Under the pieces are notes generated by a model. That model searched no databases. It had not been told where the DNA came from and was given only the letters and a program-made list of their open reading frames with translations. From contig JBCCSZ010000086.1 in NCBI GenBank assembly GCA_039199225.1, forward strand, positions 1-25,212: a stretch of DNA of 25,212 bases, written 5' to 3'. Position numbers and translations under genes: made by a program. This DNA is from JBCCSZ01 sp039199225 (GTDB lineage Bacteria; Bacteroidota; Bacteroidia; Chitinophagales; Saprospiraceae). Positions 15,586 to 23,233 of the stretch are shown piece after piece. Position 1 is the first letter of the stretch. The number at the start of each line of letters is the position of its first letter.

Positions 15586-15800
15586 AACAGACGCAAACTG
15601 TTCTTGGTCAAATGTTAAATCGCGTTAAATCCATCCGTTCTTTTTTCTTATCTAAACTATTTATCGAACAATCCCGTTGTTAGGACACTTTTATATAGAG
15701 AAGACACTATAAAAAACACCAATTGATATTAGATATTTTTTTCATAAGATGTTGATTATCAGTAAAAAAATGCCTAAGACCTTTCGCAATTAGTCCAAAA

Positions 15801-15820
15801 AATCTATCTTTGGATAGATT
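15801..15820 (+). promoter_or_regulatory. Promoter with a palindrome over the -7 box, for the 69-residue ORF
   Basis: AATCTATC-TTTG-GATAGATT is a perfect 8-bp inverted repeat with a 4-base centre. Inside it TATCTTTG (15805-15812) matches the Bacteroidota -7 box TAnnTTTG exactly. A weak -33 box TTTC lies at 15782-15785 with a 19-base spacer. A repressor bound here would block transcription; regulation is inference. Confidence 0.5.
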
Positions 15821-15865
15821 CCCTAATGGATATACGCAAGTGAACAATCATTTTTTAAGAAAAGC

Positions 15866-15872
15866 AGGAGGA
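15866..15872 (+). promoter_or_regulatory. Strong Shine-Dalgarno sequence AGGAGGA
   Basis: It lies five bases before the ATG at 15878, close to ideal spacing. Such sites are scarce in this window, and it supports that start and that the ORF is translated. Confidence 0.6.
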
Positions 15873-15877
15873 ATCTC

Positions 15878-16087
15878 ATGTTCAAGTACTTAAATAGAGT
15901 GCTTTTTGAAAACGAAAAGCACGATTACATAAAAGACTCTGTCGAATACAATAGTTACTCTGACCTGATAGAGGACAAGCGAATCGTAGCCCAACGCAAG
16001 GGATCAAACTTGCGGGGAAAGTTTTTTGCTTCTACCAGCGAAGACCCTATACTCGCTCGCCTTTTGGATGATTCTTCGGAAAAGTAG
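15878..16087 (+). CDS. Small hypothetical protein, 69 residues
   Basis: I do not recognise it. The product is charged, with an acidic end (LLDDSSEK) and a basic middle (RIVAQRKGSNLRGKFF), and no membrane segment. Support for a real gene comes from its surroundings: a -7 box inside a palindrome about 65 bases upstream, a strong Shine-Dalgarno sequence at 15866-15872 and a terminator hairpin 49 bases after the stop. It is convergent with the 942-residue gene and lies 290 bases after the TIR gene, with its own apparent promoter. A minus-strand frame (16004-16195) overlaps it and is rejected. Function unknown. Confidence 0.55.
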   Translation: MFKYLNRVLFENEKHDYIKDSVEYNSYSDLIEDKRIVAQRKGSNLRGKFFASTSEDPILARLLDDSSEK

Positions 16088-16135
16088 TTTTTCCCTTTTC
16101 ATCTCAACACGAGCGCCAGTGTAAATACTTGTTTC

Positions 16136-16189
16136 GAACTGGTCGGTTGGCTTGAATCTTATCAGCCAGTCGACCAGTTCTTCGTTTTT
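16136..16189. terminator. Shared terminator hairpin between convergent genes
   Basis: GAACTGGTCGGTTGGCT at 16136-16152 pairs with AGCCAGTCGACCAGTTC at 16164-16180 (17 pairs including two G-U, 11-base loop), followed on the plus strand by TTCGTTTTT. It ends the transcript of the 69-residue ORF. For the minus-strand gene ending at 16188 the same stem follows its stop, though with a poorer T-tract. Confidence 0.8.
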
Positions 16190-19016
16190 AAGCATCCACT
16201 TTTACATCACGGAACAGTTTGATCTTGTTTTTGCAGGATAGATGCCAGAGGGATTTGATCAAGAGGGATCGATATTGGAAATAAACGCGTCTCAAGGCAA
16301 AATTTCGAGTGAATACTCCTCCCATACTATCAAACAACAAGCAGTCTTGAGGCGACGTTCCACCACCGGGCTCCCCTTCCTGATTTCTTTCCAAAACGAC
16401 TAAGCGGTCCTTGTTTAAACGCTTGAGCAATTTCAAATAAGCATAAAACAGGCTGTGTATCCGAAACGAAGTAGAATCCAATACATCGAAGGATCGCCGC
16501 TCGAATATCTCTCCTTTTTCAAAAGCATCGACGATGGCGTTGGACACATTTTCCATTTCCTCAAAACGCCCTAAAAGTAGAAGTACTTCCTTGTCCTGAA
16601 GATTTTCATATTGCTTGAAAAAGCGTTCCTTGTTGCGCACGTCGTGTTGCTTGATCAGCGTCTCTTCAAAAATATCGGCAATCTTATCCCTCTTGTTGCT
16701 GTTTGAAGGCATGGTACGTCGTTCTGTGATGCCTGTAAAATCATCGATGATTGCCTCTTTGGCAATGACTTCCGAGTAGGAGTACCACTCTTGAAATTCC
16801 GGCCTGTTCAAAAGGTTGAGTGCTAAATTTTGAATGGGCTGATAATATTTTTGCCAACAATCGGCCAGAGCATCGCAGGGAGGCTTTTCGGCAGACAGTA
16901 ATTCCGCTTGGTCCTTATAGTGAAACAATAGGAAAATCCGGAGCATGAGCTGTGCGAATAGATTTTCATTGATGCTGCCATTGGTATTGTAATACAAAGA
17001 GGTAGAGACAAAATTACCCCAGTGCCAATAGCTGAACAAGTCTGCATCCGCATTGTAGCCCAGATAGTAAGTGAGAATGTCCACTAGAAAGTAGGAGACG
17101 GCATCTGGTATGTTGTGTGCTCGGCAGTAGGCTTTGTCGTTCAGCAGGCGGTGCAATTCTAGGTAGCCGTCCAGGGTGCCGGAGGCAGTATCCAGGCGCT
17201 CCAGATAAAAGTTGCTGGCTTCATGCGTTGCAACGGCCAGAAAAAACTCTGGATGAAATAGATGGTAGTAGTTGAGCTGAACGGTGTAAAAGTCTGATTC
17301 GATACCGGAATGGCTGGACACAAAGGCGATGGGTAGAAAACGATCTTTGCAACCCAAGACGGTTGATAGCCCTTTGAAAGCACCATCGAATGCGCTGACA
17401 ATTTGTTGAATGCCTCCGCTGAATTCCATATTGTAGTCCGAAATCTCATTCATAATGTAGCTCTGCTGGAATCGATTTCGGTGAGCCAATTCAAAGGCCC
17501 GACACAACTTCTGAAGGTCCGTACTCAACTGAATAACGCCCTTGTAGGGACTTTCGGGGGCATTGAATGCCTGAGCCTCTTGACGGATGTTTTCCAGGAA
17601 TGGCCGTAGCTCGATGAAATAGCCGTATAAGATGGGGTCTTGTATGCCATCGTTGAAATTGACATACATATTGATGATCTTGTCCAGTAGTATTTTTGAA
17701 ATGCGGCACTGTTTGAGCAGCTTGCGGATGTGTGATATTTCGCTCGGGCTAAAAGCAAATCGCTCTCGCACATGTTGTGTGACAGAAAGCTGCCCCTCTG
17801 ACTGGTTGACTTTTGGAATACCTTCCCGATTGGCTACAATCTCTGGTATGGTGTAGATTTTTCGAATGTTTTGATCGTCTCGGTCTTTGAACTGCTCTCG
17901 GATGTGGTGCAACTGTTGCAGCAACTGGATCAAGTCCAACGCAGGAGTGGCCGAAACGAAGTCGCCCCTGCCGGCCACGATTCTTGGCTCGCTGTCCGAA
18001 GGCAATAGCTTGAGACTTTCGGACATGTAGCCGGGGTTGATGTGCCATCGAAGGTACAGTTTCAAGTCGTCGGCCTCAATGTCCTGCCAGCTTTTCATCC
18101 AAGGGGGTGCCTGCTTGAGGTATTCTGGATGCCGCAACAGCTCGAAATCGTAGCCCAAGTTTGTATGCGTTTCTACAAATACATGATGGTTTTCAATACC
18201 GCCTTTGGAAGTATTTGTAAAGCGGCCCAGTAAGCTGTCGCTTAACAAACGCTGGTAAGAATCCTGGTAGTCAAATGCCTTCAAATCCTGAAAGGCCATC
18301 TCTCGAATTTGCAGAATTTGATCGGTGATGAGTTTGTAGCTATCGGAAAACAGCAGGAGGGTCATTTCATGCCAGGAAAAAGAAGACATGATCATGTAGT
18401 CGAGCCGTCCGTCGGTAAATGCTTCGCTGTTTTCGATGATGCCCTTTAGGCTTCTGAGAACCAGTTGGACCGTTCGGCCGCCCGTGCCTATCAGTAGTGC
18501 ATTGTTGATCTTCAAAGAGCAAATGCCCATAAAGGGAAAGACACTCCCCGGCTGGCGTTCTTCCGGAAGATCGGCCAAAAATGTTCGCCTGGCCTTGTGA
18601 ACCAGCGCTGAGCCTTGGCGCTCTGAGGAGGGAACGATCGGCGGCATGTTTGACAAGTCGGGAACCGGTCCCGTAATCGTCTGGTAGTGAAAGCTCCCAG
18701 GCTTGTAGGCCGTACCGCTTTCTATCAAGGGACTGTAAGGATGGAAGACCCGGCTGCTCAATGCAAAATCGTCGACCAAAGAAATAACCGCCAGGTCGAA
18801 ACGTCCAAAAAGGCAGTAAGCTTTGGGTCTATAGAAGCTTGATTCAAACTCCCTCGACGCCTCGGATTGATCTTGTGGATCGACAAATTGCTGTAGGCGT
18901 TTCTTGTATTTTTTGAAAATACCTTGCTCTATTTCGCTTTCGTAAAACGCACACTCTCTCCCGAAAGGCATGGTGGTCAGTCCGATAAAAAGGCCACAAT
19001 CTTCTGCTTTATACAT
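16188..19016 (-). CDS. Large hypothetical protein, 942 residues, possible repeated RAM-like domains
   Basis: I do not recognise this protein. It has no signal peptide or membrane helix, so it is probably cytoplasmic. In residues 1-370 a pattern recurs that resembles the small-ligand RAM domain of Lrp/AsnC regulators: AYCLFGRFDLAVISLVDDF (67-85), DYMIMSSFSWHEMTLLLFSD (206-225, ending in ILQIREM) and RIVAGRGDFVSATPALDLIQ (345-364, ending in LHHIRE). Residues 420-560 are helical. Residues 583-603 contain HPEFFLAVATHEASNF, where HEASN at 598-602 looks like a zinc-protease HExxH helix lacking its second histidine. The rest is mainly helical, with a charged segment near 750-800. It stands alone, divergent from paaE and convergent with the small ORF. 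All domain ideas are inference; the long intact frame makes the gene itself certain. Confidence 0.85.
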   Translation of the reverse strand: MYKAEDCGLFIGLTTMPFGRECAFYESEIEQGIFKKYKKRLQQFVDPQDQSEASREFESSFYRPKAYCLFGRFDLAVISLVDDFALSSRVFHPYSPLIESGTAYKPGSFHYQTITGPVPDLSNMPPIVPSSERQGSALVHKARRTFLADLPEERQPGSVFPFMGICSLKINNALLIGTGGRTVQLVLRSLKGIIENSEAFTDGRLDYMIMSSFSWHEMTLLLFSDSYKLITDQILQIREMAFQDLKAFDYQDSYQRLLSDSLLGRFTNTSKGGIENHHVFVETHTNLGYDFELLRHPEYLKQAPPWMKSWQDIEADDLKLYLRWHINPGYMSESLKLLPSDSEPRIVAGRGDFVSATPALDLIQLLQQLHHIREQFKDRDDQNIRKIYTIPEIVANREGIPKVNQSEGQLSVTQHVRERFAFSPSEISHIRKLLKQCRISKILLDKIINMYVNFNDGIQDPILYGYFIELRPFLENIRQEAQAFNAPESPYKGVIQLSTDLQKLCRAFELAHRNRFQQSYIMNEISDYNMEFSGGIQQIVSAFDGAFKGLSTVLGCKDRFLPIAFVSSHSGIESDFYTVQLNYYHLFHPEFFLAVATHEASNFYLERLDTASGTLDGYLELHRLLNDKAYCRAHNIPDAVSYFLVDILTYYLGYNADADLFSYWHWGNFVSTSLYYNTNGSINENLFAQLMLRIFLLFHYKDQAELLSAEKPPCDALADCWQKYYQPIQNLALNLLNRPEFQEWYSYSEVIAKEAIIDDFTGITERRTMPSNSNKRDKIADIFEETLIKQHDVRNKERFFKQYENLQDKEVLLLLGRFEEMENVSNAIVDAFEKGEIFERRSFDVLDSTSFRIHSLFYAYLKLLKRLNKDRLVVLERNQEGEPGGGTSPQDCLLFDSMGGVFTRNFALRRVYFQYRSLLIKSLWHLSCKNKIKLFRDVKVDA

Positions 19017-19305
19017 CTACGAGTCAGTGAGTTGTTAGGCTTGTTCGCAAATAATGTCTATCAAATGAAAATACTTTCTTTCCTACTGTACTTCTCAAAG
19101 TGCGTTTCCTTTAAGAAAATTCACTCGTGTATCTTATTTTTGAACAAGTATATTAGACAAAGCACGAATATATAAAAAAGAACAGTAAGTAATACCCTGA
19201 CAAAAATCGTCTGCTTGCTCAGCCTGGCGATGTATTGGGTAAGCTGTTTGAAAAAGCTACTTTGACGCAGCTGGTGCAAAATAAGACAGGAGATAATTTT
19301 TCCAA

Positions 19306-19321
19306 ACGAATGATCGTTCGT
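19306..19321. promoter_or_regulatory. Candidate PaaR/TetR operator
   Basis: ACGAATGATCGTTCGT is a 16-base palindrome with one mismatched pair. Its core at 19307-19320 agrees at nine of ten fixed positions with the PaaR site of Thermus thermophilus as I recall it (CNAACGNNCGTTNG). It abuts the -7 box of paaE, where a repressor would block transcription. The tetR-type gene follows paaE, which suggests autoregulation. Confidence 0.6.
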
Positions 19322-19328
19322 AAATTTG
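19321..19328 (+). promoter_or_regulatory. -7 promoter box of paaE
   Basis: TAAATTTG matches TAnnTTTG exactly. The -33 region is only TTTT (19297-19300, 20-base spacer), so the promoter is probably of moderate strength. Transcription would start near 19334. Confidence 0.55.
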
Positions 19329-19398
19329 TATAGACAGTGTATTGTTCGAATACCTGTCCACCCAACTTTCATTTGTTCACCATCTTTTGAATACTGCT

Positions 19399-20472
19399 AT
19401 GTTTCATCCTGTAAAAGTAAAAGATATTCGCCGGGAGACGCCCGAGGCGGTATCCGTTGCCTTTGAAGTGCCTAAAAATGCGCAAGAGGATTTTAAGTTC
19501 AAGCAGGGGCAGTACCTTACGCTCAAAGCGATGATTGCTGGGGAGGAGGTTCGAAGGAGTTATTCGGTATGTGTCAGTCCATTGGAAGATGAACTGAGGG
19601 TGGCTGTCAAAGAAGTTCCCAACGGTAAGTTTTCGACTTTTGTAAACCGCCACCTAGCAGTGGGTGATACATTGGAAGCTATGACACCGATGGGGAAGTT
19701 TTTTACGGAAACCGATCCTGTCAATGAAAATGTATATGTAGCCTTTGCTGCAGGCAGTGGCATTACACCCATCATGTCGATTTTGAAGACGGTCTTACTG
19801 GCAGAGCCACAGAGCCGCTTTGTTTTATTTTACGCCAATAAGAATTCAGAGACGATCATCTTTCGGGATCAGTTGGAAGACTTGAAGAATACCTATATGG
19901 AGCGTCTGTCGGTCCACCACCTCCTAAGTCGAGAGGATCGGGAGAGTCCGCTTTTCAATGGTCGAATCAATGGTGATAAATGCCGAACATTTGCTCGTTT
20001 GTTTTTTGAGCCCGCCAAGGTGGAGGCATTTTTTATTTGTGGCCCGGAAAGTATGATGCTTGATTTGAGTGAAAGCCTACAGGACCTTGGGGTGCCTAAA
20101 AAGCGCATCCACTTCGAGTTGTTTGGCACCGGTGCTGCTTCAAAGAAAGTCCAAAAGGCAAAGGACAACAAAGCTACTTTTGATTCAGAAAGTGAAAGTA
20201 AAGTCCGTGTAATAGTGGACGGCACCAATCTGGACTTTAACTTATCGTACGCTGGTCCTACCATTCTGGATGCTGCTTTAACGAAGGGAGGAGATTTGCC
20301 CTTTGCGTGCAAAGGAGGAGTTTGTTGTACCTGCAAGGCTCGTGTGCTCGATGGAACTGTTGATATGGATATAAATTATGCTTTGGAGCCAGAGGAAGTA
20401 GAGGCAGGTTACATTCTCACCTGTCAGGCACATCCCCGCTCTGCATCTGTCACAGTTGATTTTGATGTTTAA
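19399..20472 (+). CDS. paaE: PaaE-like ferredoxin-NADP reductase (phenylacetyl-CoA epoxidase reductase subunit)
   Basis: Flavin and iron-sulfur electron-transfer protein that would pass electrons from NADPH to the diiron phenylacetyl-CoA epoxidase. An upstream ATG at 19342 is in frame, but the ATG at 19399 gives MFHPVKVKDIRRETPEAVSV, the usual PaaE start, and 357 residues (E. coli PaaE has 356). The FAD domain has RRSYSVCVSP (52-61), the NAD(P) domain AAGSGITPIMSILK (117-130) and FFICGPESMM (211-220). The C-terminal plant-type [2Fe-2S] domain has C304, C309, C312 and C342. The other paa genes are absent from the window. A TetR gene follows after 35 bases, probably in one operon. A reductase for another oxygenase remains possible. 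Confidence 0.9.
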   Translation: MFHPVKVKDIRRETPEAVSVAFEVPKNAQEDFKFKQGQYLTLKAMIAGEEVRRSYSVCVSPLEDELRVAVKEVPNGKFSTFVNRHLAVGDTLEAMTPMGKFFTETDPVNENVYVAFAAGSGITPIMSILKTVLLAEPQSRFVLFYANKNSETIIFRDQLEDLKNTYMERLSVHHLLSREDRESPLFNGRINGDKCRTFARLFFEPAKVEAFFICGPESMMLDLSESLQDLGVPKKRIHFELFGTGAASKKVQKAKDNKATFDSESESKVRVIVDGTNLDFNLSYAGPTILDAALTKGGDLPFACKGGVCCTCKARVLDGTVDMDINYALEPEEVEAGYILTCQAHPRSASVTVDFDV

Positions 20473-20507
20473 CGATCCATGAAATTCCTCTGCCAAGCAA
20501 AATCGAT

Positions 20508-21089
20508 ATGCCAATTATCAAAACGAAAAAGCAGAACATCCTAGAGGCGGCCGCTTCTTTATTTAACGAACAAGGTTATAAAGCAACCTCCATGCGCGGT
20601 CTGGCGGACCGGGTAGGCTTAAAGCAAGCTTCGAGTTTGTACAGCCATTACGAATCGAAGGAAGAAATGCTGTATGCTATCTGCTTTAACAATGCCCACA
20701 AGTTTTTGGAAGGTTTGCAAGGGGTGAAACAGGAAGGAGACAATCCGGTCGTACAGCTGCAGAACCTCATCGGTCTACACATCCAAATTGCGACAGAGGA
20801 CGCGACCTCCATTATTGTCTTTAATGATGAATGGCGACACCTCAGCCCAGAACACTTGGATGCTTTCCTATCGCTCCGCCGAGATTACGAGTCTGGTGTG
20901 CGGGGCATCATACAAAGCGGCATTGATCAGGGAGTGCTACAACCCATCAATGCATCTACCATCTTGTACACCTTTTTGGCTGCTTTGCGCTGGTTGCATT
21001 ATCGTCCCCGTCGGATTGTAGCCGAAAAAGACCCCTTGGAGTTGCAGAAGGAAATGGAAATACTGCTGCTCCAAGGGGTTATGTTATAA
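20508..21089 (+). CDS. TetR/AcrR family transcriptional regulator, probably PaaR-like
   Basis: Repressor-type DNA-binding protein of 193 residues. The N-terminal TetR helix-turn-helix lies at about 8-55 (KKQNILEAAASLFNEQGYKA, then TSMRGLADRVGLKQASSLYS and HYESKEEMLYAI). The C-terminal ligand-binding half (60-193) is helical. It begins 35 bases after paaE on the same strand, so they form one transcript. A palindrome resembling the PaaR site lies at the paaE promoter. This suggests it senses phenylacetyl-CoA or a related CoA ester and controls its own operon; the ligand is inference. It ends 25 bases from the convergent asnS stop, with no clear terminator between. Confidence 0.93.
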   Translation: MPIIKTKKQNILEAAASLFNEQGYKATSMRGLADRVGLKQASSLYSHYESKEEMLYAICFNNAHKFLEGLQGVKQEGDNPVVQLQNLIGLHIQIATEDATSIIVFNDEWRHLSPEHLDAFLSLRRDYESGVRGIIQSGIDQGVLQPINASTILYTFLAALRWLHYRPRRIVAEKDPLELQKEMEILLLQGVML

Positions 21090-21114
21090 TATCTTAAATG
21101 GCGTTTGTACGCTT

Positions 21115-22575
21115 CTAAAACTCAGCACTGCCAGGGGTCCGTGGAAAAGGAATGACATCGCGAATGTTGCCAATACCGGTGATGAACTGAACGATGCGCT
21201 CAAATCCTAGTCCAAATCCAGCATGTGGGCAACCGCCAAACTGGCGCAATTCCAGGTACCACCATAACTCTTCTTCAGGGATACCCATTTCCTCCAAGCG
21301 TTTCAGCAGAACATCCCGGCGTTCCTCTCTTTGAGAACCACCGATGACCTCACCAATGTATGGAAAAAGAACATCCATAGCCGCTACCGTCTTATCATCG
21401 TCGTTGAGGCGCATGTAAAAAGCCTTAAAGTCCTTTGGATAGTCGCGGACAATCACGGGCTTTTTGAAGTGCTTTTCGACCAGGTAGCGCTCGTGCTCCG
21501 CCGCCAGGTCTTTACCCCATTCTACCGGGAACTCAAAGCGTCCTTTTTTATAGGGCTTGGAGCGCTGTAGCAGGTGGACGGCTTCTGTATAAGTGATGCG
21601 TTCAAAATCATTTTCCAATACGAATTTCAGGGTATCGATCAGACCCATCGAGCGGCGCTTTTCCTTGGGTAGGTTTTTCTCTTCGTCTTGTATGCGCTTG
21701 TCGAGAAAAGCCATATCATCCGGGTAGTTGTCCAGCACGTATTGGATGAGGTACTTGACAAAATCCTCGGCCAGGTCCATGTTGTCATGGATGTCGTTGA
21801 AGGCCACTTCGGGTTCGATCATCCAGAATTCGGCCAGGTGACGGGAAGTGTTGGAGTTTTCGGCCCGGAAGGTTGGTCCGAAGGTATATACTTTTCCCAA
21901 TGCCAATGCACCGATTTCAGCCTGTAGTTGGCCTGAGACCGTGAGGTTGGTCGCCTTTCCGAAGAAGTCTTCCTTCCAGGCGATCTTACCATCTTCTTCC
22001 GTTGGAGCGTCATTGGGCGGAAAGGTCGTTACGCGGAACATTTCTCCGGCACCTTCGGCATCGTTGCCAGTGATGATGGGGGAGTGTATATAGTAATAAC
22101 CGTTGTCGTTGTAATACTTGTGGATGGCAAAAGCCAGTGCGTGGCGAATGCGAAAAATGGAACTGAACGTATTGGTACGCATTCTAAAGTGAGCCTTTTC
22201 GCGGAGGTACTCCATGCTCATCTTCTTTGGCTGTAGGGCATAAGAGGCTGGGTCGGAAGTACCGAGAATTTCTATTTTCTCGACATGCACTTCGACTGCT
22301 TGTCCAGCGCCTTGAGAAGCCACCAGTTTGCCTTTGACGGCGATGCAAGCGTGAAAGCCAATACTGCGGATCAATGCCTCGTCAAAATTTTCAAAGTCCA
22401 CCACGCATTGCAGGTTGTTGATGGTGGTTCCATCGTTGAGAGCGATGAATCTGTTGGCGCGAAAAGCCTTTACCCAACCTTTGACAAGAATGTCCTGATC
22501 CAGTGGCGGCTCGGCCAGTACCGCAGCGATCTCACTGCGTTTTCCCGTTAATTTTTCACTACTGACTTGAAGCAT
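21115..22575 (-). CDS. asnS: Asparaginyl-tRNA synthetase
   Basis: Class II aminoacyl-tRNA synthetase that charges tRNA(Asn). From the ATG at 22575 the product has 486 residues; a TTG two codons further upstream (22581) is less likely. The N-terminal OB-fold anticodon-binding domain spans about 20-120 (VKGWVKAFRANRFIALNDGT). The catalytic core has SGQLQAEIGALALGKVYTFG followed by PTFRAENSNTSRHLAEFWMI (motif 2 region), and motif 3 as GFGLGFERIVQFITGIGNIR, then DVIPFPRTPG. The serine in SGQLQAE and the RAENSNTSRHLAEF block fit AsnS rather than AspS. Its promoter at 22622-22653 overlaps the end of the upstream gene region, with a palindrome just downstream of it. Confidence 0.97.
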   Translation of the reverse strand: MLQVSSEKLTGKRSEIAAVLAEPPLDQDILVKGWVKAFRANRFIALNDGTTINNLQCVVDFENFDEALIRSIGFHACIAVKGKLVASQGAGQAVEVHVEKIEILGTSDPASYALQPKKMSMEYLREKAHFRMRTNTFSSIFRIRHALAFAIHKYYNDNGYYYIHSPIITGNDAEGAGEMFRVTTFPPNDAPTEEDGKIAWKEDFFGKATNLTVSGQLQAEIGALALGKVYTFGPTFRAENSNTSRHLAEFWMIEPEVAFNDIHDNMDLAEDFVKYLIQYVLDNYPDDMAFLDKRIQDEEKNLPKEKRRSMGLIDTLKFVLENDFERITYTEAVHLLQRSKPYKKGRFEFPVEWGKDLAAEHERYLVEKHFKKPVIVRDYPKDFKAFYMRLNDDDKTVAAMDVLFPYIGEVIGGSQREERRDVLLKRLEEMGIPEEELWWYLELRQFGGCPHAGFGLGFERIVQFITGIGNIRDVIPFPRTPGSAEF

Positions 22576-22596
22576 TTTCAATGTTTTTTATCTGTA

Positions 22597-22612
22597 TACA
22601 CAATCTTGTGTA
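22597..22612. promoter_or_regulatory. Palindrome TACACAA-TC-TTGTGTA in the asnS leader
   Basis: A perfect 7-bp inverted repeat with a 2-base centre, lying just after the predicted transcription start of asnS. It looks like an operator; with so small a centre it is unlikely to be an RNA hairpin. Regulation is inference. Confidence 0.45.
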
Positions 22613-22621
22613 AAAGAGTTG

Positions 22622-22653
22622 CGAAAATACGACGAATCTGCTGAATGGGCAAA
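22622..22653 (-). promoter_or_regulatory. Promoter of asnS (Bacteroidota type)
   Basis: On the minus strand TTTG (22653-22650), a 20-base spacer and TATTTTCG (22629-22622, one mismatch to TAnnTTTG) fit the -33/-7 boxes. Transcription would start near 22616, leaving a leader of about 40 bases. Confidence 0.6.
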
Positions 22654-22661
22654 GGAAGACT

Positions 22662-23111
22662 TTAATCGAGAAACAATTGCTTCAGTTCGGGACGGGGCAA
22701 CCAACAACTTTCTTGCTTTCCAAACCATTTGTAGCGGTTCCGAGCAATCCAGTTGTAGACCGCATCACGCAAAAAGCGCGGAAAAATCCGAAATACAGAG
22801 AGTGCTGGCCACAGTCCGGTCATATGACGTGATGCCCTAAGTGGTGCATCCGAATGGGTATAAGCCTTGCCGTTTTCAATTAAGACCACGCTAGAGAGTT
22901 CTTTAGTTGGCAGTTGATGGTGCTTCAGAAGGGACTGCCCGACATCTGACTGTAGGGAGGCATAGCGAAAGCGTTTTTCCGGATCGCGTTCGATGAGGAA
23001 TTGGACGGAGGAATTGCAAAGGTTGCAAACGCCATCAAAAAGCAAGATCGGATGATCGGTTGGTATATTTTCCAGAGTTTTCATGGAAGATGGATTCAAG
23101 TTGCGGTTCAT
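22662..23111 (-). CDS. DCC-family (DUF393) thiol-disulfide oxidoreductase-like protein
   Basis: Small thioredoxin-like protein of 149 residues named after its DxxCxxC motif, seen as LFDGVCNLC (D26, C29, C32). Further family features are RFRYASLQSDVGQSLL, SSVVLIENGKAYTHSDAPLR (54-ish residue spacing from the motif), and the arginine/aromatic-rich end IFPRFLRDAVYNWIARNRYK followed by WFG. Its biochemical role is not established; a redox function is assumed from the cysteines. The ATG at 23111 is used here; a second ATG at 23084 (MKTLENIP) would remove nine residues and is equally reasonable. It follows radA on the same strand after 122 bases, and asnS starts 87 bases further on with its own promoter. 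Confidence 0.9.
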   Translation of the reverse strand: MNRNLNPSSMKTLENIPTDHPILLFDGVCNLCNSSVQFLIERDPEKRFRYASLQSDVGQSLLKHHQLPTKELSSVVLIENGKAYTHSDAPLRASRHMTGLWPALSVFRIFPRFLRDAVYNWIARNRYKWFGKQESCWLPRPELKQLFLD

Positions 23112-23233
23112 TAAATAAAAGGCGCAAAACGTAGATTCGTGTCGTAGAATCAGTGTTTTCCTGCAACTTATCTTTACTGTAAAAACAAATTTTGGTTTCG
23201 AATAGTTTGCTGCTGTACTCTGAGAAGTAGTCC

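Larger units (their letters stand above)
15586..15877. other. AT-rich intergenic region between the TIR gene and the 69-residue ORF
   Basis: The 292 bases have no gene-like frame. They hold the hairpin over the TIR stop, a direct repeat GTTAAATC near 15613-15630, the palindromic promoter at 15801-15820 and a strong Shine-Dalgarno sequence at 15866-15872. Base composition is clearly more AT-rich than in the neighbouring genes. Confidence 0.5.
19017..19398. other. Divergent intergenic region between the 942-residue gene and paaE
   Basis: The 382 bases are AT-rich. They hold the operator and -7 box of paaE (19306-19328). I find no exact -7 box for the minus-strand gene. Frames at 19121-19372 (minus) and 18924-19175 (plus) are judged spurious. 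Confidence 0.45.

Noticed and set aside
16004..16195. 63-codon minus-strand ORF whose ATG overlaps the stop of the 942-residue gene
   Set aside because: It runs through the terminator hairpin and is antisense to the 69-residue ORF, which has a promoter, Shine-Dalgarno sequence and terminator; no family pattern is seen.
19121..19372. 83-codon minus-strand ORF with one hydrophobic segment near its end
   Set aside because: It covers the paaE operator, promoter and leader, has no ribosome site, and its hydrophobic stretch is what AT-rich DNA yields by chance.
19342..19398. In-frame upstream ATG extending PaaE by 19 residues
   Set aside because: The extension does not match the family N-terminus and would start within a few bases of the predicted transcription start; the ATG at 19399 gives the usual length.
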